Source: Panaeolus papilionaceus
Taxonomy: Eukaryota > Basidiomycota > Agaricomycetes > Agaricales
NCBI GenBank assembly: GCA_015501605.1
Contig: JADNRZ010000001.1
Location: 1,736,001 to 1,800,000 of the forward strand
Length of the DNA: 64,000 nucleotides
Direction of reading: 5' to 3'
Made by a program: the position numbers and the translations under genes. The notes beneath the pieces were generated by a model. The model was given only the letters and a program-made list of their open reading frames with translations, was not told the origin of the DNA and ran no database searches. Below, in pieces: positions 11,382 to 23,036 of this stretch (the first letter of the stretch is position 1; every line of letters begins with the position of its first letter).

Positions 11382-13340
11382 ATGCATCAAGAGCACGACC
11401 TCCCCGATAACCTTCCACCCCCGCCGCCAGCATACAGCGAGCAGGAGTTCGAGCAGAAGACATCAAGAGCAACAGATTTGTCCCTCCAATCTGCCCTGGA
11501 TGCAGCAAACCTCCAGACGGACGAAGATGGCTGGGAAACCTACGACGAAGCTGCTTTTGAAGCGATTTCCAGCAAACTAGCCTCGATGGAGTTGCGACAG
11601 AATTATGGACAAAGCAGCAGCAGTAGCTCATCCCAACTTCCCGTGCTTAGCACATCCACATCGCACGCTAAGCGTAAGAGCACAGAGAAAGTGTCATTGT
11701 CGGAATCTGGTCTTGCAGCTGTCAATCCGTTACGGATTGAAAAGAAAGGAGCTCCAAGCTATGGTCAATCCTTCCAAGGTTCGAGTTCTGTCAGCCATGG
11801 AGGACCATCAAAAGCGATCAGGAATGAGCCAGAGCCCCCGCCTGCTTTTACCGCTGAGCCTGGTCCGGACGAATCCGAAGTAAACTGGTCAAGACCTTCG
11901 AGTGCATCGAGCTCTGCTTTATCGCCGATCGACTCGCAGTTATTCTCAGTTGCTCAGCCTGCGCCCTTGTTATCTCACGATCTGAGCTCACAATCCAACC
12001 ACGGGCAACCTGAGCCCGTAAATGTAACCCAACCAACGTACCAAGAACAGTCAGCTGTTTCTAGTCAAGGGAACAATCAATCCAATCATCAACCGGGTGG
12101 ACCTTTGCAAACAGCCGCTCAGCAACATTCAAGCGTCTACCCACAACCTAGTAATCTTCAACCCAACTATGAATACGCTCCACTTCCACACAACGTCAGT
12201 CCTCAACCTACTTATCAACAACCTGTTTCGCGACCTCTCCCACCCACTACCAATCAAACTGTCCAACCTATCTACCAACAACCCTCTCAGTTTTCCAACC
12301 CCAGCCCACAACCTACTTATCAACAACCCACTCCACCAACCCACTCTGGCTATCAGCGTCCTTCTATGCCTCACATCCCAGGTCACCAACCTGCTTACAC
12401 AAGTTACGCTCAGCCTTCATTTTCAGGAAGCCCCCGTGTTCGGCCTACACTCACTACATCATCTTCTCCACCAAGCCAGTTGAGTTCTCCACAAGGGTTT
12501 AGAAACTCGGTTTCCCTCCATCCGAATCTACCCAGCTCGAATATGCACCGCCAATCAGCCCTATATCCAACAAACAACGACATGAACATTTCCACTCCGC
12601 AACCCACTCGTCTCTCACTTCCAACGCCACCTCGTCCCCAACCATCTGTGCCACCTCAGTCCCTGCATAACACGAACGTGGCTCAGGTTCACCACGCACC
12701 CGCACCTGCTTCTCGACTGCCATTCAATCCTTCCTTAGCTTATGGCAATACCTTTTCCCAAAGTGCTGTAAGACCTGCGTCGACGATGTTTACTCAGAGG
12801 CCTGAACCCACGCGCAATGCGGTTTCGAACATACAATACAACCCTCATGAGCTCTATAAGTAGGTTGAGCCTTGATTACTCCGCCACATAACTGACTGAC
12901 AGATTCCAATAGCAATGCGATCTCTTCCCATCTGACCAATTTTTCACCCCGAACTTCATCATCTTCTCAAATGTCAGTATCATCACCTGTAGAAGACAAG
13001 ATTCTTAGCTTATTTGAACATTACTAGCACATCGACGTCAATGGGAGGTACTACACCTCAACAACCAACTTTGGGGCCCTCAACTTTAAACGATACTTAC
13101 AACCCGTATTCTGCTCAAAGCATACAAGGGAGTACAGCTTCCCAGAACCCTTCAGCATTCTCGCAGCGGACTTCGACGTACTGGCCGAATACGAATATGG
13201 CTGCCACTCAGAACTTCCAGCCTCAATACAATAGCAATCAAAACTCTTGGTCTGGTCAGCCAGGAGCGATGAATGCCGGTGCCCCCCTCATGGCTCAATC
13301 ACACAATAACCCGCAGTGGTATTCCTACCCATCTGGGTAG
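11382..13340 (+). CDS. Pro/Gln/Ser-rich disordered protein of unknown function
   Basis: Large, almost wholly low-complexity protein that I do not recognise as a named family. The first exon is open for 490 codons. It starts MHQEHDLPDNLPPPPPAYSE and holds one charged, probably ordered patch (DEDGWETYDEAAFEAISSKL), followed by Ser- and Pro/Gln-rich tracts. A run of QPTYQQP-type repeats lies at about 12130-12420. After TAT AA a 60-nt intron leads to NNAISSHLTNFSPRTSSSS, and a second intron (GTCAGT...ACTAG) leads to TSTSMGGTTPQQPTLGP and the C-terminus HNNPQWYSYPSG, TAG at 13338-13340. PPxY-like PPPPPAYSE near the start could bind WW domains. Composition suggests a cytoplasmic or nuclear adaptor or condensate-type protein. 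This is inference only. Confidence 0.7.
12130..12420 (+). repeat. QPTYQQP-type codon repeat within the Pro/Gln-rich gene
   Basis: Coding repeat of roughly 30-50 nt units ending in CAACCTACTTATCAACAACC-like sequence. It encodes QPTYQQP, QPIYQQP, QPTYQQPT and QPAYTSYAQP. Units are imperfect and in frame. Confidence 0.7.
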
Positions 13341-13916
13341 AACCTGAAATCGCGACATTTCCAATTGTTCATTTGATCAAATTGCCCCTTTTCCTGAGTT
13401 TCTGGTATTTTCTGTAATTTATTAGACCAGACCTAGGAATGTTGTCCCATGACCGCCGCATATCCAGCATCTGTGCGCCATTATTCACAGCCTCAAGCCG
13501 GCATACTGTGCGGTGGACATGACCATCACCTGTCTGTGCCTGGCTCTGAGTGAGGACCGCACATTCGGACCGCTCCAAACGTCTGTGGTTGTTTGCGGTG
13601 TATGTGGCAGTAATATGAGGTTATATCGTGCTACATATAACATCTACATGTTGAATATGCTCTTAGACTTGAGGACTCAGTTGTTGGTATTAATTAATAG
13701 CTACTAGATCGTTGGGACTCACTAATAGCAATCATATTTGCGTATGTTAAACAACCTACGATCATCGCGAACACTTGATGACTATCCTGTGACTTCAAAC
13801 TTGTCAGTGTCACAAAGTTAAATGAGGTCACGATGTGTTACAAAGCGCGTAAACCGTCACGCGCAGGTCATTGCAAGCTTCCTTGTCCCTGTTGTTCAAA
13901 CTTCACATCTATCTTA
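13341..13916. other. Intergenic region upstream of ORC4
   Basis: 576 bp. An open frame at 13513-13707 shows no family signature. Nothing else recognised. Confidence 0.4.
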
Positions 13917-16056
13917 ATGCCTCCTAAGCGAAAACATGTTAACGATACTCCAGTAGAGGAGCCAGAACCCAAGAGAACTCTTCGGTCCAGCAGAACACCA
14001 CAGGTCTCTACCCCTCAACCCCCCAAACCCACCCGCACCCGCACCCGACCCGCAGCGAAGAAACCTGTCGTAGCCGCTTCAAAAGCCGCATGCGTAGGCG
14101 ACTCTGATGGCCTGGATGTATCAATTGAGAAAGTAGGAGCAACAGAAGCTGTAACAGAGGTACCCATGACCCAAGTAAAAGCTCGTCGCCCGGGGGCCAA
14201 GAAAGTAGTTCTGGACTCAAAAACAAGCAAGTTTTATATCTTATATTATTGTTCTCGAAGGCTTGATCTAATTGCAAGTCTACCACTCTAACAGACGTTC
14301 CAGATGAACCTTGCCCCCCAACAACAACAGCGCGAAATCAGAAATCCACCGGAAAGCGAGGAAAGAAGACAACAGCTTCCAAACCTGCCTCGGCGGATAA
14401 ACCAAGCGGAGTCGACGAGGATGCCACGAATACTTCGCCTGCTAGTCCTTTAACATGTCTCGAACTGGCAAACTGTTTAGCGGCTCAGAAGAAGGCTGTG
14501 CTCCACAATCTACATGCTACATCGGTGCTCCCAACTGCAGAAGGATCTCCACAAACTGCAAATGATATCGCATCGAAGCAACTGGTAGATCTACTTCGGG
14601 GAACCGTCGAAAGAGCAGAGGGAAACAGTTGCCTTATATTAGGTCCGCGTGGAAGTGGAAAATCAGCAGTATGTCCCCTCAATCAAACTATTTTCGTCCT
14701 GTTCTAACGCTGTTTAGATTCTCGACGAATGTTTAAGCACTAACTTCCAAAACCAATCCATTGTAATTCGTCTATGTGGCTGGCTTCAGTCTACGGATAG
14801 GCACGCCTTGCGAGAACTCGCTGTCCAGTTGTTACACCAAACTGGCACATCTTTGCTTTCCGGGATGCAGGACGCCGACAACGTCCCACAAGAGGAGACA
14901 ACGGGAGAACCGACCGTAGGAAACGACCCAGGCATAACAGGCGTCAATTTGCCACCATCCTCGCAACTGCATAGTCTCATTCCTGTTTTGTCCAGCCTGA
15001 ACCGACCTGTCATCATCATACTGGATGGCTTCGATTTGTTTGCTCTCCATCCTCGACAGTCCCTGCTATACTGTCTTCTAGACGCTGTGCAAAATTGCAG
15101 AGCTAGTCCAGAAAATAAGGGGATGGCAGTGATCGGAATGTCAAGCAGAATCGATACAATCCAACTTCTGGAAAAGCGCGTGAAGAGCCGCTTTTCAGGA
15201 CGGACATTAAGGACTAGTCCACCGACAACTTTGGATCAATGGTACACCTTTTCGCGTCATGTTCTGCTGCCATCGCTAGATGAAGCCTCCGTCGTGCCCG
15301 AATGGCAAGATCAGTGGACGACATCAGTGGAAAGGTTTCTGAACGACGAAAGTGTTCGAACTGCGTTTCAGGAGGCGTATAGTATCACACGGGATCTTTC
15401 GATTCTTCGCCGTATCCTGGTATGTCTGCTTGGACTTGGACTTGGGCTGCTCAGCTGACGGCTTCTTGACAGTTGCATTCAGTAACTCAGCTCAGCAAGA
15501 CTCGCCCTTTTCTAGATCTTGAAACCCTGCAAACGGCGATGAAACAACAGCGGCGGCGGCCATCACATCCCAGCTTGCATTGTATGTCCAATGCGTAACT
15601 TGATCTCAATTCCGCGACTTATGCACCGTTTTAGTGCTTTCGTATCCGGCACTGTGTCTTCTGGTGGCTATCACACATGTTGAAACCTCGGGACATTCGA
15701 CATTTACGTTTGAGATGCTACTGGAGAAATTTCAGGACCAAGTTCGCGCATCATCCTCTGCCCCGGTGCAACTGAACGGAGGGAGTATCGGAATGATGCG
15801 CTGCAGCCGAGAAATCCTGATGTCGGTTAGTTTGATGCTAACACTGTTCGCGATTCGTAAAAATGACCGATTTTCTTTTCAACAGGCCTTCGAAGGCCTT
15901 ATTGCAGCCAGATTTCTCCTCAGCGTAAATGCTACGACGGCATCCACGCCGAAAGCGTTTACGAAACACAGATGCGTTGTAGAGAGAGATGATATCAAGA
16001 AAGCCATTGAAAACTCGGGACAAACGAATCTCAAGAAATGGCTAACGAAGTCGTAA
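13917..16056 (+). CDS. ORC4: Origin recognition complex subunit 4
   Basis: AAA+ subunit of the origin recognition complex, which loads the replicative helicase at origins. A basic disordered N-terminal region (MPPKRKHVNDTPVEEPEPKR; TRTRTRPAAKKPVVAASK) precedes the AAA+ module. Walker A is ILGPRGSGKSAI, split by an intron right after the GKS. Walker B is RPVIIILDGFDLFALHPRQS. The sensor region is MAVIGMSSRIDTIQLLEKRV, followed by KSRFSGRTLR. The Orc4 winged-helix C-terminal part includes LSYPALCLLVAITHVET, FEMLLEKFQDQV, AFEGLIAARFLLSV and the terminal NSGQTNLKKWLTKS. At least five introns. The start was chosen at MPPKRKH because upstream sequence loses fungal coding character. Length is typical. 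Convergent with the membrane-protein gene that follows. Confidence 0.92.
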
Positions 16057-16174
16057 ATTATATTTGTTCTTTCGCTCATGTTGTCGATAGCTATCTGTAC
16101 ATTGTGTATGTATCATTATTCGGATGGATTCGTGCTGGCACGCAACCACGGAAAACGGCGTCGTAGATTGTGTA

Positions 16175-17568
16175 TCAAATATCTGTATGTATTTCTGGCG
16201 ATGACGGTTCTTGCTCTTCCAATATTGTTACGCATTGCTGTCCTTTTGGTGTCCGCATCAGCTCCAAGCCGTGACACTAGCTAATGAGTGCTCACCTGAA
16301 AATCTTTGGTCAGCTCTTACCACACTTCGTTCGGGACGCAATGTGGTGTATTTAAGTGACTGATCGAACATGGCCTTGAACTTTTCATCGTGGAACAGGT
16401 CTGCGTCCCAAGCACTGGCCTCATCAATAAGCTCCTGAATTATGTTGGAAAGCCCATCTGAGTCTCTGTGGCGCTTCGACTCGTCACAGTAAGTGGCGAT
16501 GTTTCTAAGTGGCGACGGCCTCAAAGTGTGTCCGTATGTCCGTCGACGTGATTGACGAGGGCCTCCAATCCCCACTGGAGGGTACGTCTGCCTAAATACG
16601 GGCTTCAAGGGCTGTGTTAGTTGATTGAGTGCAGCATCAATGGGGGTGCAATGTAATTTGTCGTCCTCCACGAAGCCCATTTGAAGTTGAATTGGTGAGG
16701 TGACAGGAATGCGGGTTTCAGAAAGAGGGCCCTTCACAGGCAGTGCTCGTGATGTCCAAGAAGATGTCAGTTCTGATTGACGCAAGGTTGCAGGCAGAGC
16801 ATCAAGTGGAGACGATATCGCCGATATGCGTGTTACTACATCAAGACTGGGACCTGCGTTGCTGCACCTGTATACTGGCAAGGGTGGAGCAACATCCAAG
16901 GTCGATATATGCGCTTTTTCGCGCAGATTATTAGACGCATGCGGAGCCACCTTTGCAGTGTCGTGGAGCTTTCCAGGATTAGTGACAGACGTTTCGAATT
17001 GACAAATACCTCCCGTGAGATAGGAATGGAAATGCTCATATGGTGCCGTAGTAGGTGCATCGGGGGGGTGTTTCTGTCTATTGAGTACACCGAGCTCGTT
17101 GCAAGGAGGACTTGTTAATTGCAGTCCCTTTCCCGAGATTGAGCTTCCATGATGTAGCACGCTTTCGAGCTTTGTCCAAACCGCCATCTGCTGGGACGAT
17201 TCGCGTGTGGGAGAACCAAGAAATCCAACCCAGAATGCAGACTTTTTGTTGAATCGCCATTTACTGTTTTGGTTGTCCAACGAGACAAGGGTGCTGTGTT
17301 TATCCGAGCTGGCAGAAAGTGAAGGTACAGGGGATTCAAGATGCAGAGCACCAAGTTTGGAAATCTGAAGAGGTGTAATTTGTTCAACATCGCCTACTGC
17401 CAGCTTAGAGACCTTATATTGTCGCCATGTAACAAAGATCCATTTCAAAGCAAATAGGAGACCTAGAAACGGGAGACATGTAATCAAGACCAGGGTATAA
17501 GGACTTGCAGGTGATTGTTGAATCTCGGTATTGTTAACGACGTCAGGTGGTGGTGTAATAAGAGGCAT
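16175..17568 (-). CDS. Single-pass membrane protein, unknown function
   Basis: One long open frame of about 436 codons with no recognised domain. After a short N-terminus (MPLITPPPDVVNNTEIQQSP) there is one clear transmembrane helix at about residues 25-48 (YTLVLITCLPFLGLLFALKW). The rest is polar and probably cytosolic and disordered, with basic patches (RQSRRRTYGHTLRPSPLR) and a short helix (NIIQELIDEASAWDADLFHD). Unspliced, the frame ends at 16258. A GTGAGC donor after RADQRFS, with a 53-nt intron, would instead lead to QQCVTILEEQEPSSPEIHTD and a stop at 16175; I prefer this and give that coordinate. A fungus-specific protein is likely. No function proposed. Confidence 0.62.
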
Positions 17569-17647
17569 ACTTCAAGATGATTGTGCTGATTGAGTCAAGG
17601 CATTATATTTTCAAATTGATTTGTAAGTGACGTCATTCTAACCCCTT

Positions 17648-18185
17648 TCAATAATCGCCACTGTCCGCCAAAGCCTCTTCAGCCTGCCTCCTGGCTATAG
17701 GAACCATTCAGTAAGTACATAGTTTGTAAATATAACTTTGATAGACACTAACCATGATGCTTAGCCTTCTCATTATCAATGTAGTCGAGCTGTCATATGC
17801 GTCAACTTGCTGAATCCATATAGGTGGAACATGTATACTTACACCCTTAGTCTCAACCATACGGTCGACGAAGGCACCGCTGAATGCTGCCCTGATTATT
17901 TCGTTAGCACAGGGAGTACATGTCAGCAGAGGTACTAGTCCTTACAATAATTCTTTGGCTTTGGCGTGAGTCGGTGGTTGTCCGTTCTCTGCGCAATGGT
18001 TCTCGTAGGCCTTCGCTGCCTCGTACGATGCAGCAGCAGCGATCAGCTCATGGGAGAGAGCTGCTTTGTGGGGTGCATTCACCACCTATACATATGAGTT
18101 TAAGTTAAAGGTGCTACATGGACTGAAGGAGGCTTACCTGGTCGTAAGCTTGTGCTTGATCGGAGTCGTCGCTGAACCAGCCCAT
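17648..18185 (-). CDS. CipC-like stress protein (DUF3759)
   Basis: Member of the fungal CipC/DUF3759 family, first described as a concanamycin-induced protein. Members are small, abundant, stress-inducible and of unknown biochemical role. The protein starts MGWFSDDSDQAQAYDQV, with NAPHKAALSHELIAAAASYE, AAKAYENHCAENGQPPTHAK, KELL, AAFSGAFVDRMVETKG, LDYIDNEKAKHHARRQAEEA and LADSGDY. Four short introns split it and all junctions restore the conserved reading frame. The N-terminal GWFSDDSDQAQAYDQV block is diagnostic. At roughly 110 residues it is a standard length. A TATA box with two flanking stress-response elements lies about 70 bp upstream. Confidence 0.88.
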
Positions 18186-18249
18186 TGTAGTGTTTAGATA
18201 GTAAAGAGGATTGAAACTGAAGGTGATAGAGTCGAGGAGATAACTGGCA

Positions 18250-18265
18250 CCCCTTATATACCCCT
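18250..18265 (-). promoter_or_regulatory. TATA box flanked by two STRE-like elements, CipC promoter
   Basis: Read on the minus strand the sequence is AGGGGTATATAAGGGG: a TATATAA box 70 bp before the CipC start codon, with an AGGGG stress-response core on each side. AGGGG is the STRE bound by Msn2/4-type zinc fingers in yeast. Use of the same factor in this fungus is inference, but it fits the known inducibility of CipC genes. Confidence 0.6.
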
Positions 18266-19244
18266 AAGGGTGAGACGATCGCGGGCAATGCCAAATGGTT
18301 CAGGATGGATAGCTGATAGTAAAGTAGAAGTCTCTAAAAATAGGCAGGTTCCATGCCACAGTATCTAAGAATAAAAAACCTCGAATTGGCTGACGATACA
18401 GCCAGTGAGAAAGTGCATCTCCCTTTATAGAACCTGGAGAGCCACCTAAGATAAATTCGAACAGAAAAGAAGCATTCTATATTGGCCTGGCGAGAATGGA
18501 GCATGTCTATATTGATGTGAGCCCAGAGATTCAACAAGATGTGCTAATCTCGTTGTGATAATGTCCACGGAGGTGTATATTTTCCGATGGCTATGTTCAT
18601 GCAGACAAGGAAACGTGCTGAGAACATCACCAAGTTGCTATCGGCTTCGGTGTGTACTCTTACAAGCTCATGAGATGGTTGCCATTGCACCACAGATGAT
18701 ATAAAACTGGTGTATTTATATGAGGCAAGATTCCACCTCAGTCACCCAGCGCATCTTGATTCTAATAATTTAATTTCTGATGATGTGAATTGAAACGCCC
18801 GGTGATTGGTTTCAAATAATGATTACAAGACGCAAAGTGCAAATCTTACATGAACTTGGGAGTTGCTGGTATCCGTTAACTTGTTCGTTTGCAAAGCGAC
18901 TCCGACTAATTTTCGGGGTTAAATAGGATAGGGGCTAAAGTTAATTGGTGCGGGTGTCCGGTGTGGCAACCCCATGTAAAGTCACGTGTTCATACGTAGT
19001 CTGTACTCCGCTCTTTCGATTTGCCCGTTGAAATCAGTCCAACTACGCTCAATAGACCAAGTTGAGCCTCGAGTACATCTACCACAGGACATCGATGTCT
19101 GTATAACCCTCACCACACACACATACACAGTAAATACTCTTAATCTTTATTTTACAGCCTTATTTGCCACACATCTCCCCCTATTCCGTTTCATTACCCC
19201 AACGGATCGCCAGAAAATCAATTCTGTCCACAAAACTCCTTCTT
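18266..19244. other. Intergenic region between CipC and the patatin lipase gene
   Basis: About 980 bp, the longest stretch here without a supported gene. It contains a perfect CACGTG E-box at 18983-18988, about 260 bp upstream of the lipase start, as expected for bHLH factors. Short open frames show no coding character. Confidence 0.4.
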
Positions 19245-22200
19245 ATGCCATATCGTAACAACAAAGAACCTACAAAGACTCTCCAGGAATTGCTCGAAGC
19301 AGATTATGTCGATGAATCGTAAGTATCGTATTATTTCTATGGTCCGGTTCCAACATCGTTGACAACCTTCTAGGCACATAGAAGCATTTGCTCATGCACT
19401 GGAGCTAGATGAATCTTACTTTGACCACCATATCGACCCGTCTTCACCCATTATTCCTGGCACGCCCAACTCCTATACGCGCATCAGAAAGATTTCAGCT
19501 CTTTCAGACTTTGCGCCCATTAACCTAAGAGTCAAACGGTCGGCGCTTTTGTACGTGCTTTGTTGAAAATACTAACGATCCATCTAGTCGGAAGAAGAGG
19601 ACTAAACAGGATAAACGGAACGACTATCTATTTCTGCTGCTCCGATGGCCATTGCTGGTGTGTATATCACTCTGAGCAACTGCGGACGATATTTAACTAA
19701 CGAGCGGCCAGTGCTTCATTTTCATCTTCATCATGGCCGAGTTTAGTCTCTATGTTATCATCCGCCAACTGGTCAATGCAAAAGAATGGATTACCGCATG
19801 TGGGTTTCCATTACCCCGTTATTGTACTTGGCACTTAAAGGGCACTTGTAGGGAGGGGCCAGAAAGGAGTACTCAGGAAAAAGCTGAGAAGCGCTACAAA
19901 TTACGAGGTAAGGCAAATTCAATTCGTGACTGGTTATTTGGCTTACACGCACACCCGAATTAATCAAGGAATGGAAAAAAGCAGCAAGCGATCTGGATGA
20001 TTTCCTAGACTTTCAACAGTGGAAACGAATTGACGAAGATCCCTATTACGATTGGATGTTGGTTCGAAAGGTAAGCGATTCGATGGCTCAGTATGAACAA
20101 TTTACTTGATGGACTACAGGTCAAGCGGTCGCTCAAGAATTTCAGGGAGAAGAATGACGTCCGTGGATGCCTTGGTGTCCTAGAAACATGTATAAGGGCC
20201 AATTTCGCTGGGATAGAATCATCAAGGTGGGTTTAATGACTTACACTTTTAACCCCTCTAATCTCTGTCCTTTATAGATTATATAGCGAGGTAATTTCCT
20301 TATCTTTTTGGATAAGGATTGTTATGCTCAATCCAGTAGACATTTTTTGGGACCAAAGACCTAATAGAAGGCAAGTCACAAACCACCCTTACATCTTCAA
20401 GTCGACCAACCGTCATACTAGGCTACTTCGATGAGCTAGAAAAATCAATACGATTAATTCGCGACACTACCGAGATTACCGTCGATGAGAAGAAACGATT
20501 CTTTAAAAGGGCGAACACTAATCTCGGTTAGTCGCGTAGTAACCTTCGTAAACGATCTGAAGTGATCATTCCCATTCGTTATCATTCCAGGTATTTCTGC
20601 GTTATGTCTTTCGGGTGGAGCATCATTCGGTTATTGTAAGGACCTCCGCTTTTCAACATGCCGTTGTATACTCACTCTGTTAGACCACTGTGGTGTCGTG
20701 AGGGCTTTTCTGGATGCTGGACTGCTCCCCAGAGTAATCACTGGCACGAGTGCCGGCGGTCTCATTGCTGCTTTAACCTGCACCCATACCGATGAGGAAC
20801 TCAAAGTTTTGCTCGTCCCTGAGCTGGCGAATAGAATCACAGCTTGCGAGGAGCCCTTTAGCACATGGATACAGAGAGTCCTTAAAACTGGAGCACGATT
20901 TGACTCGGTCACGTAAGCTGCAAGCTTTTTTTGTTGTTGTAATTCCTTGTCCTCATCAGCTGCCAACACCCTCTAGGTGGGCCCGAAAGGTGTGTTTCTA
21001 CTCTCCAGAGGCGCCATACACAGCATTGATCATATCTTTCTTAGTGCACGTTCTTTACCCGGGGTTCGATGACGTTCCGAGAAGCCTACGAAAGAACAGG
21101 GAGAATTCTCAACATTTCTGTGATACCTGCAGATCGACACTCGTAAGTGATAAAGTAAGATTCGCTATTGCAAGGGTTAACCCGTATACAGGCCAACGAA
21201 ATTGCTTAACTATATTACAGCACCTGATACCGTCATTTGGTCTGCACTCTTAGCTTCAGCGGCTGTACCTGGCATCCTTAATCCAGTGGTTTTGATGCAA
21301 AAGGTCAAGGACGGCAGTCTGATCCCTTGGAGCTGGGGAAGTCGTTTCAAGGACGGATCCCTGCGGTAGGTACCACACCTTATCACTGCATTAAATTGAG
21401 CACTGAACGAATATATAGCGTCGACATTCCCCTCCAGTCGCTGAACCTTTATTTTAATGGTGCGGGATGTTTTACATATCTGTGCGACAATCGTCTTACT
21501 TTCACTCAGTCACGCATCCAGTTGTATCTCAAGTAAATCCGCATGTCCATCTATTCTTTTTCGCTCCTCGAGGGTCAGCCGGAAAACCCGTTGCTCATCG
21601 TAAAGGGAAAGGTAAGTTTCATTCCAAAGAAGAGTCATTCATGTACTAATTTAGACAAGGCTGGAGGGGAAACTTTCTTTTGTCTGCTGCTGAGCAATGG
21701 CTCAAACACGAGCTTACGAAGAATTTCAAAGTCATTCGTGATCTCGAGCTTCTGCCCCCGCTGTTAGGCCAGGATTGGTCCAGTGTTTTTCTGCAACGAT
21801 TTGACGGAGCAGTAACGTAAGAACTCGTTGACCCAACACACCATTTCTACGTCGTCTAACATATTTTATCACCTCAGTATTTGGCCCAGAACACGAATCA
21901 TGGTGAGTTGCATGGACTTATAACACATTCCAGCAATAAACCTCTGACCCCAATTTGCGATGTAGGATTGGCTCCGTATCCTAACGGATCCCGACCCTCC
22001 TGAGCTTGAAAGAATGCTACAAGTTGGTCAAAGTGTCACTTGGCCTAAGGTAGGCTTGCAATCTAGCAACATCTGTCCTTCATTGGCTAACTTAATTGCA
22101 TTGCTCCAAGCTTCACATGATCGAAAATCGATTCAGGCTTGAGAAGCAGATACTGCTGGGCCGCCAGGCCGTTCACAAGGCTTACAAAAACAAGCCATTT

Positions 22201-22662
22201 AATGCGTCGCAAGAACCACGGAATATCCTTTTCAAGACAGCTGGTGATGCTAATCAAGGCAACAGCACAGTGCGCACAGGTTCTCCATCACCGTCTTCTG
22301 ACATTCCCCTGTCTGTTGATACCGATGCGGAGACCTCGTTCATTCGCGGAAATCGTTCCTTCAAGCGTGGTCGTACTTCGCAAAACTCATCCCCTGGACG
22401 AGAACGACATATATCTTCAATGAGACGTCGTGCTCCTGCTGAACTGGATCCTTCATCCCTCAGTCGGTCTACTGGAGAAAACCCTGAACCAGCTCAGTCC
22501 CCGTCATTCTTTCAGCGACTCAGGAATAATTCTCTGTCGAAAATATCGATGTCACTGTCCTACTCGGACAAAGGAACTAAATCACCTGTCTTTGATAGTC
22601 GTTCTTCGGTAGTGTGGAGTAGTGAGAGTTCGACAGAGGACGATTTTGCAGAAGAAGATTGA
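19245..22662 (+). CDS. Patatin-type triacylglycerol lipase (Tgl3/4/5-like, DUF3336)
   Basis: Lipid-droplet lipase of the fungal Tgl3/Tgl4/Tgl5 group. After MPYRNNKEPTKTLQELLEAD, a hydrophobic hairpin (YLFLLLRWPLLCFIFIFIMA) precedes the DUF3336 domain (YDWMLVRKVKRSLKNFREKN, DVRGCLGVLETC, DLIEDYFDELEKSIRLI). The patatin domain has the oxyanion motif LSGGASFGYYHFGVVRAF, the nucleophile elbow VITGTSAGGLIAAL (Ser in GTSAG) and the catalytic Asp in the FKDGSL motif. RTRIMDWLRILTDPDPPELE and a basic HMIENRFRLEKQILLGRQA follow. The C-terminus is Ser-rich and disordered, ending ESSTEDDFAEED. Around fifteen introns. It hydrolyses storage triacylglycerol and possibly has acyltransferase activity, as shown for yeast relatives. 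Confidence 0.9.
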
Positions 22663-23036
22663 GACGGGTCCATGTGCCTTTGATAAGATCAAGTTATATT
22701 TCTCATTTTCATCGTATTTTTAATATGTAGCCAACTTTTGGACGGATTATATGTAAAATCACCGTAATTTAAACCTTACTCATTGTTATTTGAATGAAGA
22801 CACTGACAGCGACAATAATGACGTCACATGTTCTTGTGTGTAGCCCTGATTCTTCCAAGCTCAGTTTGAACTTTGTACCATCAACGTTACTAGTTCTGCT
22901 CTTCTCTCTTCTTGGAATATTGCACCATTATCTGTGGTCTTCTCTACTCTTTTAATCAAGCGCCGAAGCTATTCACGTATATTCTAAGAACTTCAGGTTA
23001 CAAATCATCTACCGGGATTGGCTCTTCGGTCTTGCC
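22663..23036. other. Intergenic region
   Basis: 374 bp; AT-rich after the lipase stop (likely 3' end and terminator), then the promoter of the WD40 gene. No distinct element seen. Confidence 0.4.

Noticed and set aside
12129..12389. Minus-strand open frame opposite the Pro/Gln-rich gene
   Set aside because: Antisense shadow of a repetitive, stop-poor coding sequence; no start context or family signature.
14030..14055. CCCGCA-type tandem repeat resembling telomeric DNA
   Set aside because: It lies in frame within ORC4 and encodes a TRTRTRP linker; not a telomere repeat.
16078..16284. Plus-strand open frame with hydrophobic translation downstream of ORC4
   Set aside because: Lies opposite the 3' end of the minus-strand membrane-protein gene and starts after the ORC4 stop; the hydrophobicity comes from T-rich non-coding or antisense sequence.
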